Source of the DNA: Altererythrobacter sp.
GTDB taxonomy: Bacteria > Pseudomonadota > Alphaproteobacteria > Sphingomonadales > Sphingomonadaceae
NCBI GenBank assembly: GCA_016793865.1
Contig: JAEULJ010000001.1
Span: 434,001-498,000, forward strand
DNA length: 64,000 bases
Direction of reading: 5' to 3'
Each line of letters begins with the position of its first letter. Within the stretch, counting starts at the first letter, position 1. The notes below the pieces were generated by a model. The model worked only from the letters and a program-made list of their open reading frames with translations, did not search any database and was not told the origin of the DNA. The position numbers and the translations under genes were made by a program. Below, in pieces: positions 45,937 to 54,537 of this stretch.

Positions 45937-48900
45937 TTAGAAGCTGCCGCGCAGGATGAAACTGAATCGCCGATCGTTCATGAAATAGGATCGCGGCGCC
46001 AGGTCGGCGGGATCGCCGGTATAGGCCTGGGTCGTCTTCGTGACTTCGTTGAGCAGGTTCACGCCCTGGACGCCGATCCGAAAACTGCCGGGCAGGCCCA
46101 GAAGCCCTCCGACGTTGAGGAAGATCGACGCGTCGAGCTGCCCCGTGGGCTCGTTGAAGATCGAGTAGTAGGGGAAGATCACGTCAGCCGCCGTTAGCAG
46201 GAAGCGCGAGCGCCAGCTGTAGGCCGCGCGCATCGAAAGCGGCCCCTTCTCGTAGAATACCGTCGCATTGAAATTGTGCTTCGAAAGCTGCTCGAGTGGA
46301 AGGTTGCCCGGCGGAATGGTCGACTGATTGACCGGCGCGCCGGTGTTGAGGAAGGTGTTGGGCAGCCCCTGGCTGTCGATGTAGGTATAGTTCAGCGAGG
46401 TGCCCAATCCATCGAGCAGGCCCGGCAGGAACTCGAAGGTCTGCTGATAGGCGACCTCGAAGCCCTTGATCTTGCCGGTCCCGTCGTAATTCGCCGGACC
46501 CCGGACGGAGATCGTCTGGGTGACGCCGTTGTTGGTCACGGAACGCTCGGTGACCTGCTGGTAGAAGAAGTTGTTGACGCTCTTGTAGAAGGCGTTGAGC
46601 GTGAGCGACCCGACCCGGGCGAAATACCATTCGAGGCTGGCGTCGAACTGCCAGGCCGTCGCCGGCACGAGGAACGGATTGCCGGTCGTCGCCGTCAGCT
46701 CTCCGCTGGTCCCCAGCCCGATGGTCAGGAAATTGCGCAGATAGGAATTGTCCGGGCGGCTCAGCACCTTGGACGCCGCCAGCCGCAGGATCACGTCGTC
46801 GCTGAGCCCGAACTTCAGGTTCAGGCTCGGCAGCCAATAGTCATACTGCATCTTCGCCACATCGGGCGCGGCCACGCCGTTGGCGAACTGCTGTAGCTGT
46901 GCATAGCCCGCGGGCCCGCGGTTGCAGATCCCACCCGGACGGCTGGGGCCAGTCCCCGGCGGCGCGGTGGGCGGCGGCGCACCGAGACGGCATCGACCCT
47001 GGACGAGGATCTGGCCGCTCACCGGGTCGATCACGTCGTCAAAGGGAGCGACGATATTGAGCGCCTGGCGCGTCGGAGCGCCGAGCACGCCCGCCGAGTC
47101 GACGTTGGTGGTGATGTAGCGCACGCCGATATTGCCGGACAGGCGAACCGGACCAAGCAGATCGTCGCTGGCGAAACGGGCCATGACATAGGCCGCGCCG
47201 TCCCTCTGCGTGATCGGCTGGATATCCTGGGGCAGATAAGGCGTCCCGGCGATCGCGCCGGCACGCTGGGCCAGCGGAACCCACTTGTCGTTGGTGGCAC
47301 CCAGCGCACGCGACTGGTTCTTGACCTGGTCGAGGAAGGCGATCGCGCCCTCGTAATCGTCGATCAGGTTTCCGCTGTAGTAATAGCCTCCCGGCGGGCC
47401 GGGAATCTGCCCGCGAAAATAGTCGTTCCACTGATACTGCGCCGAGCTGCCGGCCGGCGTGTCGCCGAAGTTCACCGGCCGGCTGCCGTTCCAGACCTCG
47501 CTGAGATTGCCCCAGTTGTAGGTGGTATAGCGGACGATCTGCTCGCGATCCTGATAGCGGGCACCCAGCTTCACGCTGGTAATGAAGGCGTCCTCGTCGA
47601 ACTTGTATTCGACGTCCCCGGCAAAGGCGTATTGCTTGCCGGTGCTGTCCTCGATGTGATCCATCGCGGCGCGCCAGAACTGGAAGCGCGGATCGCTGAA
47701 ATACTGCGCCTCGGTCGCGTTGGCGAGCTCCGGGCTGACCGACGCCGCGCTCCAGGGATAGCCGAGGAACTGCGGCTTGCGCGGCATGATCGTGGGCAGG
47801 TCGCCGCGGATGTCCAGCTCCTGATCGGCGAACAGGGAGCCCAGGACGCTGACGTCGAGGTTCTGCTTGCGCGAGGTGGCGTATTGCGCATCGAGGTTCA
47901 GGGTCAGCCGATCGGTGAGTTCGGACCTCAGGTGCAGGCCCCAATCCTGGTTGGTCGTCTTGTCGGCGACCTGGCGGCGCGCCAGCGACTGCTGGATCCC
48001 GCCGGTCGGGGTGAACGGAGTCGTGGTCTGGGGGTTCTGGCCGCGCCAGCCGATGGCGGCATTGACGATATAGCCCGACTGGAACAGGCCGTCGTCGTTG
48101 TAGGTGTAATTCGTGAACCCGCCCATCGGACAGTCCGCCCGCGGCGAGCGCGTATTGGACTCGGTGGCGCCGGTTGTCGGGTTGACGCGCAGGGGCCCAT
48201 CCTGATTCTGGCGGCAGCCGATCGGGAAGGTGCTGTATTCGGTGAGGTCCGGCCCCGTCTCGTAGGTCCATTCCTCCTGGTCGTTGGTGGTGCGCGACCG
48301 GATGTATTCGGCGGTGAGCTGCGTGCGCTCATCGACGCTTTCCCATTGCGCGGCAACCGCGATGCCGGTGCGCTGGCGGTCGAACTGCTGCCGGCGGAAC
48401 TGGCCGCCGACCGGCGCCACACGGTAACCCGCATAATCGGCGAATCCGTCCGCGCCGGGCGTTCCGGCGCCGCCGCATGCCTGCGCCTGGGCCGGCGGGC
48501 GGGTGACGGCGTCAGTGTCGCTGGGCAGTGGATTGCGGCAGATGAGCTGGTTGGCAACGCTGCTGGAACCGGTGGTGAACTGGCCGTCGCGGGTCTGGTA
48601 ATTGGCGATCTGCGCGCCGTCGGAACGGCTCTTGATCCGTGAATAGGCGCCGCTCACGAGGATGCCGAAGCGGCCCGCTCCGGTATCCCAAGTGTTGCTG
48701 ATAAGGCCGGAAAAGGTCGGCGTCCATTCCTTGCGCATGTCGCCGTAATTGGCTTCGGCGCCGAATGCGATCCGCAGGCCGGCACGATCGAACGGCTTGC
48801 GGGTGTTGAGGTTGACCGTGCCCGCGAGGCCGCCTTCGATCATCTCGGCGGTGGCGTTCTTGGAGACGATCACCGAGCCGAGGAGTTCGGATGGCACGTC

Positions 48901-49437
48901 GGCGAAGTTGAGGGCCTGGCCACCCACGCCTGCCGCGAACGCAGTGCGCCCGTTGAATTCCGAGCGCACGAAGTTGAGGCCGCGCACGACGACGCCCGAG
49001 CCCTCCACCGAGAAGCGATCGGGGTCGTTCGAGCCGGCAAAGCGGTTGATGGCGATGCCCGGAACGCGCTGGAGCGCCTCGGTCACCGACCTGTCGGGAA
49101 GGGCGCCGATATCCTCGGAGGTGATCGCGTCGACCACGGTGTCGGCATCGCGCTTGATGTTCTGGGCGTTGGCCAGGCTCTGGCGGATGCCGGTCACGAT
49201 GATGGCGTTGTCGGGAGTGGCGCTGGAGTCGGGCGATTGCCCCGCCGCCTCCGTTTCGGTGGCCTGGCTCTGGTTCTGGGCCAAGGCGGCCTGCCCGGCG
49301 AGCAGCAGCCCCATCGCCACTACCGAGGCGCCCGCGCGGAGAATCCCCTGCGCCGCCTGCGCCCCATCGCATTCCGATTTGCCGCCCATGACTGCCCCGC
49401 ACGGCACAGCCAAACCGCCCCTCAGCGCCTTTGCCAC
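45937..49437 (-). CDS. TonB-dependent receptor for xylan-type oligosaccharides
   Basis: A large outer-membrane receptor of about 1166 residues. The signal region is long (VAMGLLLAGQAALAQ near residue 50), followed by NAIIVTGIRQSLANAQ, the plug (LPDRSVTEALQRVPGIAINR, VVVRGLNFVRSEFNG) and a barrel ending in the outer-membrane signature RGSF with a terminal Phe. I chose GTG at 49437, eight bases after GGGAGG; TTG at 49440 is the alternative. A frame-open ATG further upstream would place operator B5 inside the gene. Its promoter region with B5 is shared with the first halogenase-like gene. Cargo is inferred from the regulon. Confidence 0.9.
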   Translation of the reverse strand: MAKALRGGLAVPCGAVMGGKSECDGAQAAQGILRAGASVVAMGLLLAGQAALAQNQSQATETEAAGQSPDSSATPDNAIIVTGIRQSLANAQNIKRDADTVVDAITSEDIGALPDRSVTEALQRVPGIAINRFAGSNDPDRFSVEGSGVVVRGLNFVRSEFNGRTAFAAGVGGQALNFADVPSELLGSVIVSKNATAEMIEGGLAGTVNLNTRKPFDRAGLRIAFGAEANYGDMRKEWTPTFSGLISNTWDTGAGRFGILVSGAYSRIKSRSDGAQIANYQTRDGQFTTGSSSVANQLICRNPLPSDTDAVTRPPAQAQACGGAGTPGADGFADYAGYRVAPVGGQFRRQQFDRQRTGIAVAAQWESVDERTQLTAEYIRSRTTNDQEEWTYETGPDLTEYSTFPIGCRQNQDGPLRVNPTTGATESNTRSPRADCPMGGFTNYTYNDDGLFQSGYIVNAAIGWRGQNPQTTTPFTPTGGIQQSLARRQVADKTTNQDWGLHLRSELTDRLTLNLDAQYATSRKQNLDVSVLGSLFADQELDIRGDLPTIMPRKPQFLGYPWSAASVSPELANATEAQYFSDPRFQFWRAAMDHIEDSTGKQYAFAGDVEYKFDEDAFITSVKLGARYQDREQIVRYTTYNWGNLSEVWNGSRPVNFGDTPAGSSAQYQWNDYFRGQIPGPPGGYYYSGNLIDDYEGAIAFLDQVKNQSRALGATNDKWVPLAQRAGAIAGTPYLPQDIQPITQRDGAAYVMARFASDDLLGPVRLSGNIGVRYITTNVDSAGVLGAPTRQALNIVAPFDDVIDPVSGQILVQGRCRLGAPPPTAPPGTGPSRPGGICNRGPAGYAQLQQFANGVAAPDVAKMQYDYWLPSLNLKFGLSDDVILRLAASKVLSRPDNSYLRNFLTIGLGTSGELTATTGNPFLVPATAWQFDASLEWYFARVGSLTLNAFYKSVNNFFYQQVTERSVTNNGVTQTISVRGPANYDGTGKIKGFEVAYQQTFEFLPGLLDGLGTSLNYTYIDSQGLPNTFLNTGAPVNQSTIPPGNLPLEQLSKHNFNATVFYEKGPLSMRAAYSWRSRFLLTAADVIFPYYSIFNEPTGQLDASIFLNVGGLLGLPGSFRIGVQGVNLLNEVTKTTQAYTGDPADLAPRSYFMNDRRFSFILRGSF

Positions 49438-49452
49438 CAAGCCATCCTCCCG

Positions 49453-49466
49453 TGTTAGCGCTACCA
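49453..49466 (-). promoter_or_regulatory. XylR-type operator, site B5
   Basis: TGGTAGCGCTAACA on the minus strand, 13 of 14 bases of the palindrome, 16 bases before the receptor start and 141 bases before the first halogenase-like gene. No good -35 was found for it in either direction. Confidence 0.75.
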
Positions 49467-49574
49467 TTATTGATTGCGGCGCGCTCTTCTTTGTATCGGC
49501 CATGCTACTGCGGCGCTAAACCCTTGGCAAGTCCGCTTCTGCCGCTTTAGGCTGCATGTGACAAAATGGATGCA

Positions 49575-49588
49575 CCCCGGAACCGGGG
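49575..49588. repeat. Short inverted repeat in front of the first halogenase-like gene
   Basis: CCCCGG and CCGGGG arms separated by AA, 20 bases before the ATG at 49608 and directly before its GAGGAG. It could be an operator or a leader hairpin; in such GC-rich DNA it may also be chance. Confidence 0.3.
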
Positions 49589-49607
49589 GCACCGAGAGGA
49601 GCCGCCA

Positions 49608-51149
49608 ATGGATGATAACGGTAACACGTCGGTCGTCATTGTCGGCGGAGGAACCGCCGGCTGGATGGCCGCCGCAGCCCTCTCCCGCTATTTCGGCGAT
49701 GGGCGGCGCACCGTTACCGTGGTCGAATCCGATGCCATCGGCACCATCGGCGTGGGTGAGGCGACGATCCCGCCGATCCGCAGCTTCAACGCACTTCTCG
49801 ACATCAATGAGAACGAATTCCTGCGCGAGACTCAGGGCACCTTCAAGCTCGGCATCGAATTCGTGAACTGGGGCAGGCCAGGGGATCGCTACCTGCATCC
49901 CTTCGGCATGTATGGGCAGGATTTGCATGGGATTCCCTTCCATCAGCTCTTCCTGCGCGAACGCTCCCGCTCGGGCGCCGCCGTCGGTGCCATCCAGGAC
50001 TATTCGATGTGCGCGGCGGCGGCCGCGGCGGGCGCATTCGCGCGACCGGGCGCGCAGGCCAACGCACCCCTGAGCGAGATCGCCTACGCCTTCCACTTCG
50101 ACGCCGGCCTGTATGCCGCCTACCTGCGCCGCATCGCCGAGCGACAGGGCGTGCACCGTCGCGAGGGCCGGATCGTGCAGGTCGAGCGCGACGGGGAGAG
50201 CGGCGATGTGGCGGCGCTGGTGCTGGAGGATGGCTCGCGCCTCTCGGGCGATCTCTATGTCGATTGTTCGGGCTTTCGCGCGCTGTTGATCGAGGAGACG
50301 CTGGGCGCGGGATTCGAGGACTGGAGCCACTGGCTGCCGATGGACCGCGCGCTGGCGATGCCCACGCGGAACACCGGCCCTCTCGATCCCTATACCCGCG
50401 CAACCGCGCATGGTGCCGGCTGGCAATGGCGCATCCCCCTCCAGCATCGCACCGGCAACGGCCATGTCTTCGCCAGCGGCTTCATGGGCCGGGACGAGGC
50501 CGAGCAGATCCTGCGCGCGAATGTCGAGGGCGAGCCGACGGCCGAGCCGCGCGAATTGCGCTTCATCACCGGGATGCGGCGCGATGCCTGGGTGGGCAAT
50601 GTGGTCGCCATCGGTCTTTCGGCCGGGTTCATCGAACCGCTCGAATCGACCGCCATCCATCTCGTCCAGAATGGCATCCAGCGCCTGTTCGCGCTTTTCC
50701 CGGAGAAGCGGATCGACCCGCTGGAGCGCGACGAATACAACCGCGGAATGCGCGCGATCTACGAGGATGTGCGCGATTTCGTGATCCTCCACTACAAGGC
50801 CACCCAGCGCGACGACACGCCATTCTGGCGCCACGTCCGCGACATGGCGGTTCCCGAAAGCCTGGTGCGTCGGATGGAGCTGTGGCGGCTACACGGCCGC
50901 GTCTTCCGCGAGAACGCGGAGCTGTTCACCCTGCCAAGCTGGGTGGCGGTGATGCTGGGCCAGAATCTCTGGCCGGAGCGCCATGATCCCATCGCCGACA
51001 CGCTCGATCCGGGCAAAGTCGCCGCCGCCATGGCGCAGATGCGCGAGAGCTACCGCGCCGTCGCCGCGCGCCTTCCCGCTCAGGAGGCATTCCTGCGTCA
51101 GGCGGGGGCGTGGCAGGGCGCGCCGCCGTTGCAGCTGGCGGGGTCGTGA
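49608..51149 (+). CDS. Flavin-dependent tryptophan halogenase-family protein 1
   Basis: A 513-residue FAD protein of the tryptophan halogenase family. It has VVIVGGGTAGWMAAAA (FAD-binding GxGxxG) near residue 9, TFKLGIEF with Lys80, GWQWRIP (the WxWxIP motif) at 271-277, and PLESTAI with Glu346-Ser347. Lys79 and Glu346-Ser347 are the catalytic residues of PrnA, so the chemistry looks intact. No signal peptide. Indole-brominating relatives are known from Brevundimonas and Xanthomonas, but natural substrates are unclear. It starts at an ATG with GAGGAG and is divergent from the TonB receptor across operator B5. It overlaps halogenase-like gene 2 by 4 bases. Confidence 0.88.
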   Translation: MDDNGNTSVVIVGGGTAGWMAAAALSRYFGDGRRTVTVVESDAIGTIGVGEATIPPIRSFNALLDINENEFLRETQGTFKLGIEFVNWGRPGDRYLHPFGMYGQDLHGIPFHQLFLRERSRSGAAVGAIQDYSMCAAAAAAGAFARPGAQANAPLSEIAYAFHFDAGLYAAYLRRIAERQGVHRREGRIVQVERDGESGDVAALVLEDGSRLSGDLYVDCSGFRALLIEETLGAGFEDWSHWLPMDRALAMPTRNTGPLDPYTRATAHGAGWQWRIPLQHRTGNGHVFASGFMGRDEAEQILRANVEGEPTAEPRELRFITGMRRDAWVGNVVAIGLSAGFIEPLESTAIHLVQNGIQRLFALFPEKRIDPLERDEYNRGMRAIYEDVRDFVILHYKATQRDDTPFWRHVRDMAVPESLVRRMELWRLHGRVFRENAELFTLPSWVAVMLGQNLWPERHDPIADTLDPGKVAAAMAQMRESYRAVAARLPAQEAFLRQAGAWQGAPPLQLAGS

Positions 51150-52693
51150 ACGGCGTGGCAGCCGGCGCGCCCATCGGCCGGATCGTCATCGTTGGCGGCG
51201 GCACGGCGGGATGGATGGCCGCCGCCGCGCTCTCGCGGATTGTCGGCACGATGCCCGGCCTCACGATCACGCTCGTCGAGAGCGAGGCGATCGGGACCGT
51301 CGGGGTGGGCGAGGCGACCATCCCCCAGATCGTCGGCTTCAACCGCCTCCTGGGCATCGACGAGGCGGAATTCCTGCGCGAGACCCGCGCCACCTACAAG
51401 CTCGGGATCGAATTCGTCGACTGGCTGCGGATCGGCCATCGCTACATCCATCCCTTCGGCAGCTACGGGCTCGATATGCTGGGGATCGAGTTCCAGCATT
51501 TCTGGCTGCGCGGCACTACGCTGGGTGATCGCACCGAGATCGACAGCTACTCCATCGCGGCGATGGCGGGGGCCGCTGGCAAGATGGACTGGCCACGGCC
51601 GGACCAACCCGGATCGCCGTTGTCGAAGCTGGCCTATGCCTTCCAGTTCGACGCCGCCCGCTATGCCCGCTTCCTTCGCGGCCGGGCGGAGGCGCAGGGC
51701 GTGGTCAGGGTCGAAGGCCGCATCACCGAGGTCCGCCAGCACCCCGAGAGCGGCTTCGTCACCGCAGTCGCCCTCGACAGCGGAGAAGCGATCGAGGGCG
51801 ACCTGTTCCTCGACTGCTCGGGCTTCCGCTCGCTGCTACTGGGGCAGGCGCTGGGCGTGCCCTTTGTCGACTGGAGCGCCTGGCTGCCGTGCGACCGCGC
51901 CATCGCGGTGCCCTGCGCGCCGGGGGGTGATCGCCAGCCGCTCACCCGCTCCACCGCGCGGCCGGCGGGATGGCAATGGCGCATTCCGCTCCAGCACCGC
52001 ATCGGCAACGGCCATGTCTATGCCAGCGCCTACATGGAGGATGGCGCGGCGCTGGACATCTTGCTCGCCAACCTCGACGACGAGCCGCTGGCCGAGCCCA
52101 ACGCCCTGCGCTTCACCGCCGGACATCGCGAACGGTTGTGGGAAAAGAACGTGGTGGCATTGGGGCTGGCCGGGGGCTTCCTCGAACCGCTGGAATCGAC
52201 CGCGATCCATCTGGTCCAGTCGGGCATCGCGCGGCTGATGGCGCTGTTCCCCTCGATGGCCTTCAGCCCCATCGAGATCGCCCGCTTCAATTTCGAGAGC
52301 GTGCGCGACTATGCCGATATCCGCGATTTCCTGGTGCTGCATTACCGGGCGACCGAGCGCGACGACAGCGAGTTCTGGCGCTATTGCCGCAACCTGGCAC
52401 CGCCGCCCGGCCTGGCGGAGAAGCTTGCCCTGTTCGAGAGTTCGGGCCGGATCGTGCGCGAGCACAACGAGCTGTTCACCGAGGCGAGCTGGCTGGCGGT
52501 GATGGCGGGCCAGGGCGTGGTGCCGCAAAGCTTCCACCCCGTCGCGCTGATGCTCGACGAGGAGGAGACCCTACGCCGGCTGGAGCATATCCGGACAGTC
52601 GTCGCCGGCACGGTCGACGCCATGCCCCATCACGAGGCATTCATCGCTTCCATCGGCGGCGCCATGGGGCGCGAAGGCGCCGGTGCGAGGTGA
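51146..52693 (+). CDS. Flavin-dependent tryptophan halogenase-family protein 2
   Basis: A 515-residue paralogue of the preceding gene, starting with GTG at 51146 inside its stop (GTGA). IVIVGGGTAGWMAAAA, YKLGIEF (Lys85), GWQWRIP and PLESTAIHLVQ are all present, so the catalytic Lys, Glu and Ser positions are kept. It ends in another GTGA overlap with the cupin-like gene, so the three genes are probably translated as a chain. Substrate unknown; cytoplasmic. Confidence 0.87.
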   Translation: MNGVAAGAPIGRIVIVGGGTAGWMAAAALSRIVGTMPGLTITLVESEAIGTVGVGEATIPQIVGFNRLLGIDEAEFLRETRATYKLGIEFVDWLRIGHRYIHPFGSYGLDMLGIEFQHFWLRGTTLGDRTEIDSYSIAAMAGAAGKMDWPRPDQPGSPLSKLAYAFQFDAARYARFLRGRAEAQGVVRVEGRITEVRQHPESGFVTAVALDSGEAIEGDLFLDCSGFRSLLLGQALGVPFVDWSAWLPCDRAIAVPCAPGGDRQPLTRSTARPAGWQWRIPLQHRIGNGHVYASAYMEDGAALDILLANLDDEPLAEPNALRFTAGHRERLWEKNVVALGLAGGFLEPLESTAIHLVQSGIARLMALFPSMAFSPIEIARFNFESVRDYADIRDFLVLHYRATERDDSEFWRYCRNLAPPPGLAEKLALFESSGRIVREHNELFTEASWLAVMAGQGVVPQSFHPVALMLDEEETLRRLEHIRTVVAGTVDAMPHHEAFIASIGGAMGREGAGAR

Positions 52694-53710
52694 TCCCGGC
52701 CGAACCCGCAGCGGCCTTGCGCGAAGTCGCAGGGCCGCTGGACGAAGCCGGATTGGCGGCGATCCGGGCCAGTGGGCTGCCGGTCGTGATACGCGGCGAG
52801 GCAGCGCACTGGCCGGCGGTGGCCGCGGCGCGGCGCGGCGATGAAGCGATCGTGGCCTATCTCAACAGCTGGCCGGCGCGGCGGCCCTTGCGCGCGATCG
52901 CCGCGCCTCCCAGCGCACAGGGGCGGTTCTTCTACAACGACGATCTGACCGGCTTCAACTTCCACGCCGCCAACGGCCGGCTGGAGCTGTTCCTCGCCGA
53001 CCTGCTCCGGGCGCGCGAGGTGAGCCCTGCGCCAGCGATGGCGGTCCAGTCGGAAGAGATCGCCGATCTTCTGCCGCATGTGGCTGCGGAAAACCGCCTC
53101 GCAGTGCTGCCCGGCGTGCGGCCGCGTATCTGGATCGGCAACCGCATCCGTGTCGCCCCGCATTACGATGTGAAGGAGAACCTGGCCGTCTGCGTTGCCG
53201 GGCGCCGCCGCTTCACGCTGTTCCCGCCCGATCAGATCGCCAATCTCTACCCCGGCCCGCTCGAGCTGACCCCGGCGGGCACTCCGGTGAGCATGGTAGA
53301 CCATGCAGGCCCCCGACCTGGCACGCTACCCGCGCTATGCGAAGGCGTGGGCGGCGGCACGGCAGGCCATGCTCGATCCGGGCGACGCACTCTACATCCC
53401 CTACTGCTGGTGGCACGGGGTCGAATCGCTCGATCCGGTCAGCATCCTCGTCAATTTCTGGTGGAACGAGGGCACTCCCGATGGTGCCGGAGCGCCCTAT
53501 GACGCGCTGCTCCACGCGATGCTGGCGTTCAAGCACCTGCCGGCGGAACAGCGCACGGTGTGGCGCGGGATGCTGGACTACTACGTGTTCGAGAGCGCGG
53601 GCGACCCGTCCGCCCACCTGCCGGACCATGCCAAGGGCGCTCTCGGCCCGGCCAGCCCCGGCCTGTTCGCGCGGATGAAGGCGATCGTGCGCGGGGCGCT
53701 CGGCACCTAG
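52690..53710 (+). pseudogene. Cupin-8/JmjC-like dioxygenase gene, split by a single-base frameshift
   Basis: From GTG at 52690 the frame codes for a cupin-8 (FIH/JmjC-like) protein through GTPVSMVDHA at 53307. The frame then turns to nonsense, while the +1 frame continues the family sequence (APDLARYPRYAKA ... DALYIPYCWWHGVES) to the stop at 53710. Removing one base near 53308-53314 (GGCCCCC) would rejoin one protein of about 339 residues. The first part holds His158-x-Asp160 of the iron site (APHYDVKEN) and the second holds the distal His (PYCWWH). Either the gene is broken in this strain or the base is a sequencing error. Such proteins use Fe(II) and 2-oxoglutarate to hydroxylate proteins or small molecules. 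Confidence 0.85.
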
Positions 53711-53725
53711 CCTGCCGGTTCTGCG

Positions 53726-53769
53726 GCAGCTTGCCCGCTGCACGCGGCGAGCCAGCAGCCGCAAGCTGC
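53726..53769. repeat. Inverted repeat between the cupin-like gene and the hydrolase
   Basis: GCAGCTTGC (53726-53734) and GCAAGCTGC (53761-53769) form a 9-base stem with a 26-base loop and no T-run. It occupies the 136-base gap; no gene is seen there. Confidence 0.3.
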
Positions 53770-53846
53770 GCTACGCGGTGCGGCGAGAAATCCTTCCTCA
53801 CGGACAGGCCGAGAGAGCGTGTAGGCTTGCCGCACGAGGCTGAGCC

Positions 53847-54515
53847 ATGAACTACCGACGCAAAGACACGCGAGAACCGTCCATCCTGATGGTGCCGGGC
53901 ATTCACAATTCCGGGCCCCGGCACTGGCAGAGCCTGTGGGAGACCGACGATCCGCGGATCTCTCGTGCGGAACTCGGCAGTTGGGACCAGCCGCACCGCA
54001 ATGCGTGGGTCACCAATCTGAGCCACGCCATCCGCAGCCTTGCCGCTCCGGTTATCCTGTGCGCCCACAGCCTGGGGTGCCTTGCGGTGGCTTGGTGGGC
54101 TACGCTCGAGGGCCAGCACAGGAGTAATCCCGTCGCTGGCGCCCTGCTGGTCGCGCCGCCCGATTGCGACCGGGAGGACCTCGACCCAAAGCTTGCAGAC
54201 TTCGCGCCAGCGCCGCGCCTGGCCTTGCCCTTTCCCGCTTTGCTCGTCGCGAGCCAGAACGACCCTTATGCCGACATCGATCATGCCCGCCAGATCGCGC
54301 GGGCGTGGGGAGCGAACTTCCACGATGCGGGCGAGCTCGGTCACATCAACGCTGATTCCGGGATTGGTCGGTGGCAGGAAGGGCGGGCGCTGCTCCAGCG
54401 CATGACCGACGTCGGGAGGCTGACCGTGCTCGCCCGACAATCCTTCATGACCCCGGGTGAAACCGGGGCGGAGCGCTTGGGCCCCGCCGTAGGGCGACAA
54501 GTCGGAGCGGCCTAA
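53847..54515 (+). CDS. RBBP9/YdeN-type serine hydrolase
   Basis: A 222-residue alpha/beta-hydrolase of the RBBP9/YdeN group. MVPGIHNSGPRHWQSLWE is the oxyanion-region start, Ser75 lies in CAHSLGC, the Asp in ASQNDPYADI and the His in ELGHINADSG. The last 30 or so residues extend beyond the usual family end and look unstructured. It is separated from the cupin-like gene by 136 bases and converges with the second halogenase-like operon, so it may not belong to the same system. Function unknown; no signal peptide. Confidence 0.8.
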   Translation: MNYRRKDTREPSILMVPGIHNSGPRHWQSLWETDDPRISRAELGSWDQPHRNAWVTNLSHAIRSLAAPVILCAHSLGCLAVAWWATLEGQHRSNPVAGALLVAPPDCDREDLDPKLADFAPAPRLALPFPALLVASQNDPYADIDHARQIARAWGANFHDAGELGHINADSGIGRWQEGRALLQRMTDVGRLTVLARQSFMTPGETGAERLGPAVGRQVGAA

Positions 54516-54537
54516 AGGCCGAGAACTCGCCAGTCCG

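Noticed and set aside
54508..54521. CGGCCTAAAGGCCG hairpin at the end of the serine hydrolase gene as a terminator
   Set aside because: The stem is short, contains the stop codon in its loop and has no T-run.
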